The notes beneath the pieces were generated by a model, which was not told the origin of the DNA, did not search any database, and was given only the letters and a program-made list of their open reading frames with translations. A stretch of 64,000 bases of DNA from Corella eumyota (lineage: Eukaryota > Chordata > Ascidiacea > Phlebobranchia > Corellidae): contig OY720102.1 of the NCBI GenBank assembly GCA_963082875.1, forward strand, positions 4,960,001-5,024,000, given 5' to 3'. A program made the position numbers and the translations under genes. Each line of letters opens with the position of its first letter. Within the stretch, counting starts at the first letter, position 1. Below are positions 29,801 through 37,971 of the stretch, in pieces.

Positions 29801-30501
29801 ATTGCCCTAACTAACACAAGATATAAAGAAATTTGCGAAAAAATCCAAAAATAAAAAAGTTAGGGCAAAAAATTATTGCCCACCCCCCCATATATTGGTA
29901 CTATATAAAGTGAGCCAATAAAAATTTCAAAAATATTGAAAAATTTAAATCGAATTTAAACCAAACCAATAGAACCGCACTGGTCTAAATATCCTATTTT
30001 AAAAAAATTATGAAAAAATATTTAATATTAATAAAGTTATGACATATTTACTGAATTTTCGTAAAATTTCAAATCCCGAAATTAAACATCTTATTTGATG
30101 CGCATTGCCCTAACTAACATAAGAGATAAAGAAATTTGCGAAAAAATCCAAAAATCCAAAAGTTAAAAATTATTGCCCCCCCCCCCCCATATATTGGTAA
30201 TATATAAAGTGGGCCAATAAAAATTTTTAAAAAAATTGAAAAATTTAAATCGAATTTCAACCAAACCTTTAGAACCGCACTGGTCTAAATATCCTATTTC
30301 AAAAAAATTATGAAAAAATATTTAATATTAATAAAGTTATGACATATTTACTAAATTTTCGTAAAATTTCAAATCCCGAAATTAAACATCTTATTTGATG
30401 CGCATTGCCCTAACTAACATAAGAGATAAAGAAATTTGCGAAAAAATCCAAAAATAAAAAAGTTAGGGCAAAAAATTATTGCCCCCCCCCCCATATAATT
30501 G

Positions 30502-31800
30502 GCCTTGGTGTTTTTGCTAAATTTGGCCGAAAATGAAAAAAAAATATTTTAATATTTTTTTGCATAAAAGGGATTAACAGTCTACTATAAGCCGTCCTAA
30601 CGTTTCAAATCTGTTTTTAACAATTTAAAAAACATGTTTTTATCAAAAAATAAATTTGAAAAAAAACGACTCTCGTGCACCATCTTGCAGTAAAAAAATA
30701 ATTATAACATTTAAAATAAATACCTTTTGGTATTTTTGGGCAAAAAAAATCCTTACAATGTAATTTGAGTCAGTTTAACGTCTTTAAAATTAAGTTTTTG
30801 TTAAATTTCGGTGACTTATATTTTCCTCCAAAAACAGTGATTTTTGGCATTTTCTACAAGGGTATATATAGCCTTGGTGTTTTTGCTAAATTTGGCCGAA
30901 AATGAAAAAAAAATATTTTAGTATTTTTTTGCATAAAAGGGATTAACAGTCTACTATAATCCGTCCTAACGTTTTAAATCTGTTTTTAACAATTTAAAAA
31001 TCATGTTTTTATCAAAAAATAAATTTGAAAAAAAACGATTCTCGTGCACCATCTTGCAGTAAAAAAATAATTATAAAATTTAAAATAAATACTTTTGGGT
31101 ATTTTGGGGCAAAAAAATTTTTTACAATGTAATTTGAGTCAGTTTAACGTCTTTAAAATCAAGTTTTTGTTAAATTTCGGTGACTTATTTTTTCATCCAA
31201 AAACAGTGATTTTTGGCATTTTTTACAAGGGTATATATAGCCTTGGTGTTTTTGCTAAATTTGGCCGAAAATGAAAAAAAAATATTTTGGCATTTTTTTG
31301 CAAAAAAGGCATTAACAGTCTACTATAAGCCGTCCTAACGTTTCAAATCTGTTTTTAACAATTTAAAAATCATGTTTTTATCCAAAAATAAATTTGAAAA
31401 AAACGACTCTCGTGCACCATCTTGCAGTAAAAAAATAATTATAAAATTAAAAAAAATACTTTCGAGTATTTTGGGGCAAAAAAATTTCCTACGATCTGAT
31501 TTAAGGCAGTTTAACGTCTTTAAAATCAAGTTTTTGTCGAATTTCGGTGACTTATTTTTTCCCCAAAAAACAGTGATTTTGGGCATTTTCTACAAGGGTT
31601 TTTGGTGTTTTTACAAGGGCCTTGGTGTTTTTGCTAAATTTGGCCGAAAATTAAAAAAAATTTTTAGTATTTTTTTACAAAAAAGGCATTAACAGGCTAC
31701 TATAAGCCATTCTAACGTTTTAAACCTGTTTTTAGCAATTTAAAAATCACCAAATAATAAAATTTGAAAAAAAGCGCCTCTCGTACATACTTCAAAAAAA
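30502..31800. repeat. Second tandem repeat, ~370-bp unit, 3.5 copies
   Basis: The landmark GCCTTGGTGTTTTTGCTAAA occurs at 30502, 30871, 31240 and 31619, giving periods of 369, 369 and 379 bp. Shared inner blocks include TCTACTATAAGCCGTCCTAA, CTCGTGCACCATCTTGCAGT and CAGTTTAACGTC. The fourth unit is truncated and more diverged, ending near AAATTTGAAAAAAAGCGCC at about 31,770. The unit is AT-rich, carries no C run and shows no obvious similarity to the 305-bp satellite. The repeats lie directly against the satellite without unique sequence between them. No coding potential is credible. Confidence 0.93.
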
Positions 31801-32343
31801 AAAATCGTCCATTGAATCCTATACTTCAAAAAAAAAATGTGAATATATAAAAAAAAATTTATGATAATTTGATAATAAATAATTTATTGAATACAAAACA
31901 ACATTAAATAAAAAAAATTGCAACAAAACCTGACTAACAAAATTAAAGTAAAAAATTAAAATATAACTTAATGGAACACCAATTAGATTTTTAATGAACA
32001 CCAATTAGGTTTTTTTTTACATTAAAGTACTTTGGTTATTGAGCTTTTTTATGCAAACGGTCTAGATGAGACGACTTGACATCTGTCATGAATGATTTGG
32101 CCCAACTTGAGGTCGCTCTTTCTCTTTGCTGTAAAATATTAATTGTTTTTTAATTTGGTTATCAGTCGTTATAAAAATCGCAAAAAATTCCTATATTTTA
32201 AACTGGCATATACTTGTTTTTCTTAATTAATTAAGTTATCAATTTCCTAATTTAATTAAATTTCTTAATTTCTAAAAAAAAAGTTTTATTTAATAAATAA
32301 CTATGATAAAGAAAAAGGAAAAATGTTAAAAAAAAGTAAAAAT
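31801..32343. other. AT-rich spacer between repeats and the epoxide hydrolase gene
   Basis: Very AT-rich sequence with long A and T runs. Two small direct repeats are visible: ATACTTCAAAAAAAAAA at about 31,788 and 31,831, and GAACACCAATTAG at about 31,974 and 31,995. The right part should hold the 3' untranslated end of the neighbouring minus-strand gene. Nothing else is recognised. Confidence 0.6.
32285..32290 (-). terminator. Likely poly(A) signal of the EPHX1-like gene
   Basis: AATAAA on the minus strand, about 55 bp past the stop codon at 32,344-32,346. It is the first such hexamer downstream. The cleavage site is not visible from sequence. Confidence 0.5.
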
Positions 32344-35300
32344 TTAAAACTTTTGTGGAAAAAAAACTAACGATGTTATTACCTCAACAGTTCTTACAAA
32401 GAGTCGTATGTCGTTACATAATAAAGCTGGGACTTGGAATGCGTTGAAATGGCCACCTTCCTTCATATAAGTAAAATGAATCAGGTTGGGAATATGAGAT
32501 TTCATCCAAGTTTTCGCACAGATAATAAACTCGTTAGGGAACCAACCATACCCATAGGGAACATGAATTTTTAATCTAAAAGGTAAAACAGTAAAAATGT
32601 TGACCCCACATCCATACAGCCTATGTTAAAATTAAAACTAATATATATTGTAACGAATCTGCCATGTTGTTCTGCCACATTAAAGTTTTTTCTCTATTTC
32701 TTTTTTTTTATTTCTTCCTTTATCAAAGTTATGCGAGTTTGTGGATGGTTGAACGAATAAATAAACTAAAAAAATCTTGTAAGAGGACGTAAAAAAAAAT
32801 TTATGGCTTTTTTACAAAAGATATAACAATATACTAAACTCACAAAACTCAAAGATAGTTAAGTACACAAAAAAATAGTAAACAATCACCAACAAAGGCA
32901 AATGTATTCTAATTATTGCAAACAAACTTACTGGTTCATTTTAAGCACTATAGGGTTAGCTAAGGTCTCTTTGTAGAGCCTTAATGAGGCAGTAACATTC
33001 TCAGACCACCAGTATATCATAATATTGTCGAGAAGTTGATTTTCTGTCCAATATTTCCACAGAAGACCACCATCCATTTCTCTGCAAATTAAAAAAAAAA
33101 TGTATATCGATCAATTTTACATTCCTATTTTCTAAAAATAGAAAACTCAATCACAAAGACCGGCAACATGATGAAGTGGTTACAACACTTCCTAAACTAC
33201 TTGAGGTCCTGGGTTAGATCCCTAAAGCCCTGATGCTGTAGCACCCTTAAATAAGGCGTTGTTAACAGTAAAAACTTCTGCTGAGCCAGCACTTTATTAG
33301 CAGATTAACTATCATGCAAATATAATCTATAATATCCCAAACTGTCATAGGCAACTCGAGACTGGGTAGGGGCAATTGACGTTACTCTATGTTTAGGTGG
33401 TGAAGTAGACCTTTAAGGATAAAAATATTTACAAAAACAGCATTTTTTTATTTTTTAAAAAAAGCTTACAGAGATTAAATTTAGTGTCCATTCTCAACAC
33501 TGCTTGATTATTTAAACAAACTTACCTGCCCTGCATATCAGTCCAGGAAGAAAACTTCTCCAAAATGTAAGCAGCAAGGCCAACTGGAGAATCTGACAAA
33601 GCAAAACCTACAAAAAAATTTTAAAACAAGACTTAATAAAGTTTAAAATTTTGACTCAATTTATATTATTTAATGTACTACTGAAAATAAAATAAATTTA
33701 CCAACTGTATCGGGTTTGGTTGCATGCAAATGTGCATACCCAGTTTCTTCAAAGGCATTTTTTAAGGTTTTTTTGAACGGGTATATCTTCTCACTTTCTT
33801 CCGCCGTGTAAAAAAGACTGGGTATGTAAGAACCAATTATAATTTTAAGAACACTAGTAATGCCTTGTGGGCCTTTGGTGGACATGGTTGTGTAGCAACC
33901 CCTTATACAACTGTATAACATAAATAATATGGTGCTTTAGATAGCGTATTAAGACTATGTTATACAATAAATAATTTAACCACTTAGGCATGTAAATAAC
34001 AAATTTCAATTAAACAAGAAAATTCATTTTAAATATTTATTAATTTTTCATTTCATGTTTTATAAATAAACTATTTTAACAACCAGATCCTTAAGCCATA
34101 CCATAAAAGGTTTAAAATAAGTTAAAGAAACAGCTAGAAAATTGTTAAACTACCAGGCTAGCTTAGTTAAGGTTTGAATACCTTGGGTACATAATAGAAA
34201 TAGCATTGCTGATCATTGCTCCATAATCTCCACCCTGAACATAATATTTCTTATGACCAAGTCTCAGCATCAATTTGTGAAAAACGCGGGCACATTCGTA
34301 GATGTTAAAACCTTACATAAAATATTTCAATTAGTAAATTGGCAAAATATCAAGTTCTATCGAAAACTATTTAACCAAATATTACAAAAGTGAATTCTAC
34401 TACAAAGGAATGCCCAATAAATACTGGTGTTTGGAATAACTAAGTATTCTTATAAATTTAATTGTAAAAACATCACTAGCTACAAGAACTTACCAATAAC
34501 ATAGGCAACAGACATTTCACAAGTATTAAAATGATAAGTTAGGCTAGTAAATTCAGAATATTTGAGGGTAAAACACAGAAAGGTATTACCTTCTCTTTCA
34601 GGTGCATCAGAAAACCCAAATCCTGGGATAGAAGGAACAACAACCGTAAAAGCATCCGTCTCGTTTCCTCCATGCTCCACAGGGTTGGTCAACATTGGGA
34701 TCATCTCGAGGTACTCGACGAAAGAACCCGGCCAACCGTGAATGCATAGGATTACTTTTTGATCCTAGAAAGTGAATAGTAGTCAGAACACTTTGTTTTA
34801 TTACATGAAATGCTCGGTTTGATTCCCACTGCTTTTATGCTGTAGGACCTTTTGGTAAGGTACTATAAACTTTATAAACTTTTTCTGAGCCAACACTTAA
34901 TCAGCAAGTTAAAATATAATCTATAATATCCAAAACTGCAACAGGCAAACTGCTCAAGATTGGGTAATGGTAACTGCTGTTACTTTATGTTAAGGTCATA
35001 AATTCAACCTTCCTACATTTAGGATAAATAAATGTATAAATAAAAATTATGACCAAAATTCATTGTCAATTTTTTTTTAATTGCTATTTTTAACCACTGA
35101 CTACTTATACTTTTTCTAACCTGTTCTTGCTAATAAAATAACTAAGTTAGTACTGACCAGTTTTTCATAATCTCCCCCTGCTGATGGCTTGAACATTCCT
35201 ACTACTTTCTTTGCCATCATGACCTTATTTGCTTGTACCTAGGTAAAACTCAACTAAATTACTCATAACAACTAATGCTAATAACTCGGGTCTAAATTTA

Positions 35301-35940
35301 CCTATTTTGGGCAATTTGGCCTACAAAAAAAACACCTTTAAGATCTTTACTTCTACAAAAATAATTTGGCAATTAAAATTTGAAAAAAGTTTTAAAAATA
35401 TTAATCAACTTTTCAAACCTGAAAATTGAAATAGGGGTAAGTATCCGGTGGGGTTTCGTGGATAAAATGAATCTGAATCCCTTCAATGCGAGTTTTAAAG
35501 TGTCCGAACGTGTTCATCATCTTCTCTTGGGTCCTCCAGGAGTACTCTTTCTTCCAATACTTGAGTAGGTCCTCCATTACATGATCCCGCATCCCATATT
35601 GAAACTTGACATTGGATAAAGATGCAGTGGGATATCTAAAAAAAAAGTTGAATTAAATTTTTACGATTTATATATATAGCTCAACTAAATATTAATTAAA
35701 AATATTTTTAAAATAACCTTACCTTGTTTGCGAAATTTTGTTGTTAAACTTTTTCAGCTGTGCATCAGGAATTTTGATTTCAAATTTATAAATTGTAACA
35801 TCATTGTCATCGTTGCCCTCTAGCGACCAGACTTTGTCGGGAAAAAACTGGGAGATCAAATCCAACTCCTTTTTCTTGTTGTCGTTCCATTTCCAAATTG
35901 CAAAAATTATTATTAAACCAAGCACCACATACAAAATCAT
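32344..35940 (-). CDS. EPHX1: Microsomal epoxide hydrolase (EPHX1-like), 9 exons, ~497 aa
   Basis: Alpha/beta-hydrolase that hydrates epoxides to diols at the ER membrane. Exons in transcript order: 35723-35940, 35419-35635, 35158-35238, 34590-34764, 34182-34311, 33702-33910, 33526-33607, 32932-33081, 32344-32575; 1,494 nt in all. Residues 2-17 form a membrane anchor (ILYVVLGLIIIFAIW). The EHN domain contains HFKTRIEGIQIHFIH. The oxyanion motif HGWPGSF starts at H181; the nucleophile is D259 in GGDYGA; Y407 (RLYKE), E436 (FPNEF) and H463 (GGHF) complete the family's active site. Human EPHX1 is 455 aa; the extra length is mainly a 27-residue exon before HGWP and a C-terminal tail. Start: first ATG, 14 nt after an acceptor-like AG. 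Product assignment is firm; one-to-one orthology is not tested. Confidence 0.93.
33160..33425 (+). repeat. tRNA-derived SINE, copy 1 (intronic)
   Basis: A ~260-bp element in the intron between 33,082 and 33,525, antisense to the host gene. It has an A-box-like GGCAACATGATGAAGTGGT near 33,162 and a B-box-like GGTTAGATCC at 33,212-33,221, the spacing expected for a tRNA-type pol III promoter. The body shares CTGAGCCA-CACTT, TATAATCTATAATATCC, AACTGTCATAGGCAACTC and AGACTGGGTA with the two other copies, and ends in AAGGATAAAAAT. Family name not known to me. Confidence 0.75.
34810..35045 (+). repeat. tRNA-derived SINE, copy 2 (intronic, 5'-diverged)
   Basis: Same family as the elements at 33,160 and 49,640. 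A B-box-like GGTTTGATTCCC starts at 34,816; the region upstream that should hold the A box is poorly kept. The body matches copy 1 across TATAATCTATAATATCC and the following AACTG-CAGGCAA block. The 3' end is AGGATAAATAAA plus an A-rich tail. It lies in the intron 34,765-35,157, antisense to the epoxide hydrolase gene. Confidence 0.7.
35158..35238 (-). other. 81-bp phase-0 exon adding 27 residues to the epoxide hydrolase
   Basis: The exon is flanked by ACCTAG before GTACAAGC and by AAACTG before GTCAGT on the minus strand. It begins and ends on codon boundaries, so it can be skipped without a frame change. It adds residues 146-172 between the HETPP block and the HGWPG core; without it the spacing between those blocks (about 12 residues) is close to that of human EPHX1 (about 10). 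It is either a lineage-specific insertion or an alternative exon. Confidence 0.55.
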
Positions 35941-35956
35941 TTTTACAACCCTAGCT
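35941..35956 (-). promoter_or_regulatory. Acceptor-like AG 14 nt before the EPHX1-like start
   Basis: On the minus strand TAACATTACAG is followed by 14 nt and then the ATG at 35,940. No coding exon is needed upstream because the membrane anchor starts at this ATG. It could be a spliced-leader acceptor or the end of a 5'-UTR intron. Confidence 0.4.
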
Positions 35957-36004
35957 GTAATGTTACATCGAAAATGGAATTAGTTAACTTTTTTAAAGCA
36001 GTAT

Positions 36005-36010
36005 TTTATT
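36005..36010 (-). terminator. Likely poly(A) signal of coilin
   Basis: AATAAA on the minus strand, 240 bp past the coilin stop and only about 65 bp before the start codon of the next gene. If used, almost no intergenic space is left for a promoter of the epoxide hydrolase gene. Confidence 0.4.
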
Positions 36011-36249
36011 TTAAAAGCCTAGTAAAAAATAAACCCTGATACAGAAATACTTTTGCAACAGTAAAAAAATGTGTACACTGTTTTACCGGCTAAGTTGATG
36101 CTAAGTACAATAAAGGTAGACTTAATGTAAGCTACAGAACTAATCAGGCAGCAATAAATGCAAGGAGAATATCTATGTGTTCATTTTGGTTTAGGATTTT
36201 TGCAACTAACACAAGACATATTTACTATTTTAACTTTAAATTTTGTTTC

Positions 36250-37623
36250 CTACGAAACGATCAGTTTTGTTTCCATTAACAAAGTCCATTGTAACGTACT
36301 GACTGTGTCAACCACAACTTCCACTTTTTCCTCTCCCTCCTCTTCTTCATCATAATTTAACTCAAATCTTCCGTAGGAGTTTGCTGGGGAATTCACCTCC
36401 GGCCACAACTGCTCTACTGTGACGCATTTGACTCCGCTCTCGCTGCTTGTGCAAATCACCCTTGCTTCTTTAAACTCGGACACAACGGGGGTATAGTTTT
36501 CAGTCATTTCCATTATCTTAAAGGCCATAATATCGCCCCGGCGAGGAGGCCAGGATAGAGACTGTAAATTGGTGTAATCATGACATTGCTGTTTAAATTT
36601 GCGTGAAATTATTGCAGACTCGGTTTCCAGAGGGGATTTGTTTGTTTCAACATCACATTGCATTTCTTCTTCCATGCTTGGACACCTTAAAATAACAGAG
36701 GAGTTGTGATAATTATTTGTGTTAGAATAATTGTTGGCATAATGAGGATGGGTAATATTGACATTTCGTAGAGTGCCTGAATCAACTTGTTTGCTGTTTG
36801 TTGCAAAATTTTTATTAATAGGAGTTACGTTTAGTTTAAGATTTTTATCGCCGTCAGTTGGGTCTGATGAGCTAGTTGAGTCCGATGAGTTACTGGAGTC
36901 ACCGCTACTATCATCTTTTGTAACTAGCTCTTCTGTAACTTTAACAGTTTTGGAATTTGCAGTCTTTAAAGGAGTTTTAATGTTTGGGGGATCTAAATCG
37001 CTATTCGAAGAACTACTACTTGTTGCGTTTTTATTTACGGATTCTCGAATTTTATTGTTTGTTATGGTAACAACAGGTTCAGAGTCGAAACTACTTAAAG
37101 AGCTGCTTGATGCTGTTTTTGAAGTTTTTTTGGCTTGTTTTAATACCGCTTGTTTTTTGACAGGTTTCTTTTTTAGAATCAACTCAACAATTTTCTTGTT
37201 TTGCTCAGTTTTTTTCTTTCTTTTTGCTGTGTTTGCGTTTTCTGGTATTTTCAAGACATTTCTTTTTCTCTTTTTAGTATTTGAAACCATTTTTTTCTCA
37301 TTTTTTGTAGATACATTGGGTTTACTTTTTTTTGAATCATCATAGGATACTAAAATTTCGTCGTCTTGTCTGATAATTCCTATATCCTCACAGGATAAAA
37401 GCACAAAATTGTCGATAGACAATACCATAAATCTGGTATTCGTGAAACCAAATCGCTCTACAATGGCATGCTCCAACTCAATAATGCTCTTCATGGTTGT
37501 ATTGTTTATCAAAAACATGTATTTTGTTGACATTGAAGTGTGGTTGGGGGGAGCCATTTCAAAGTTTAGTCGGACTCTTATCAGGTTGCTCATTGTATTT
37601 AGATGGTGTGTAATATCAGGCAT
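36250..37623 (-). CDS. COIL: Coilin (Cajal-body scaffold), single exon, 457 aa
   Basis: Coilin is the marker and organiser of nuclear Cajal bodies, where spliceosomal snRNPs mature. The N-terminal ~92 residues match the self-association domain: LIRVRLNFEMAPPNH, then IVERFGFTNTRFMVLSIDNF, as in vertebrate coilin. A lysine/arginine-rich stretch at about 95-150 (KKRKRN, AKRKKK) looks like nuclear localisation signals. The middle (about 150-330) is serine-, asparagine- and threonine-rich and probably disordered. The last ~105 residues match the coilin Tudor-like domain (PPRRGDIMAFKIMEMTENY, then VSEFKEARVI) and the acidic end before LQWTLLMETKLI. Unlike human coilin no arginine-glycine repeat is seen before the Tudor-like fold. 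The first ATG is taken; M11 is an alternative. Intron-free, between two minus-strand genes. Identification is firm. Confidence 0.9.
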   Translation of the reverse strand: MPDITHHLNTMSNLIRVRLNFEMAPPNHTSMSTKYMFLINNTTMKSIIELEHAIVERFGFTNTRFMVLSIDNFVLLSCEDIGIIRQDDEILVSYDDSKKSKPNVSTKNEKKMVSNTKKRKRNVLKIPENANTAKRKKKTEQNKKIVELILKKKPVKKQAVLKQAKKTSKTASSSSLSSFDSEPVVTITNNKIRESVNKNATSSSSSNSDLDPPNIKTPLKTANSKTVKVTEELVTKDDSSGDSSNSSDSTSSSDPTDGDKNLKLNVTPINKNFATNSKQVDSGTLRNVNITHPHYANNYSNTNNYHNSSVILRCPSMEEEMQCDVETNKSPLETESAIISRKFKQQCHDYTNLQSLSWPPRRGDIMAFKIMEMTENYTPVVSEFKEARVICTSSESGVKCVTVEQLWPEVNSPANSYGRFELNYDEEEEGEEKVEVVVDTVSTLQWTLLMETKLIVS

Positions 37624-37653
37624 AACAATCAGTTCAAATCCCTAACTAAATCT

Positions 37654-37655
37654 CT
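37654..37655 (-). promoter_or_regulatory. Acceptor-like AG 30 nt before the coilin start
   Basis: The minus strand reads ATTTTTAAACAG and then 30 nt of leader to the ATG at 37,623. Same pattern as at several neighbouring genes. Possible spliced-leader acceptor; weak pyrimidine tract. Confidence 0.3.
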
Positions 37656-37971
37656 GTTTAAAAATATCTGCATATTGTTAGTGATAAATAGAAATATTAA
37701 TTTTAAATTATTGCAATTGTAATGTGATCATGAACCATAGGTTATTAAATTGAGCATAAAGTTGTTGTGCTTGTAATAATATGTTAAAACTATATAAATT
37801 AGGTTTAAAGCAACAAAACAAAAACATTTAAATTTAATAAATGTATGTACCAGACAATTAAAAAAAAATTACAGAATTAAGTCAACCTATGAATATAGCA
37901 AAATTAAATACATTGCTAAAATAAACAGGCTTATAGTAAAATATATAAAAAAACATTGACTTATTATTTTC
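37656..37971. other. Spacer between coilin and CCDC91-like genes
   Basis: About 320 bp of AT-rich sequence that must hold the 3' end of the CCDC91-like transcript and any promoter of coilin. A minus-strand ATTAAA (variant poly(A) signal) is at 37,833-37,838. No repeat or RNA gene seen. Confidence 0.5.

Larger units (their letters stand above)
1..30501. repeat. Satellite array, ~305-bp monomer, about 100 copies
   Basis: Head-to-tail tandem repeat with no interruption. Spacing of the landmark ATAAAGTGGG in the first six copies (1, 307, 612, 914, 1223, 1531) gives units of 302-309 bp; most length variation is in a poly-C run. In order each monomer holds a TATA/CCAAT-like block, an A-rich stretch, AACCGCACTGGT, a TTAATATTAATAAAG block, CAAATCCCGAAATTAAAC, GATGCGCATTGCCCTAAC, then GTTAGGGCAA and the C run. 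Copies differ by only a few percent by eye, so the array is young or homogenised. It starts mid-unit at base 1, so the left edge lies outside the window. It ends just after a C run, within ATATAATTGG. No open reading frame longer than about 80 codons is found and none looks genic. Pericentromeric, subtelomeric or dispersed location cannot be decided. Confidence 0.97.

Noticed and set aside
1-30501. Possible telomere because of TTAGGG/CCCTAA hexamers
   Set aside because: Each monomer has only one hexamer in each direction, not tandem hexamer arrays; both orientations occur, so it is not a telomere tract.
1-30501. Regularly spaced repeat, CRISPR-like
   Set aside because: Units are ~305 bp and contiguous with no short repeat/spacer alternation, and the setting is an animal genome.
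31335-31692. Overlapping frames of 83 and 106 codons on opposite strands in the 369-bp repeat
   Set aside because: Low-complexity lysine/phenylalanine-rich translations of AT-rich repeat DNA; the frame is not kept in the sister units.
34810-34830. B-box-like GGTTTGATTCCC as a tRNA gene
   Set aside because: No acceptor stem or cloverleaf can be formed; the sequence belongs to the SINE family with two other copies here.
36758-37345. 195-codon plus-strand frame opposite coilin, and 37,409-37,645 beside it
   Set aside because: Mirror of the serine-rich and lysine-rich coilin coding strand; the phenylalanine/leucine-rich product has no recognisable domain.
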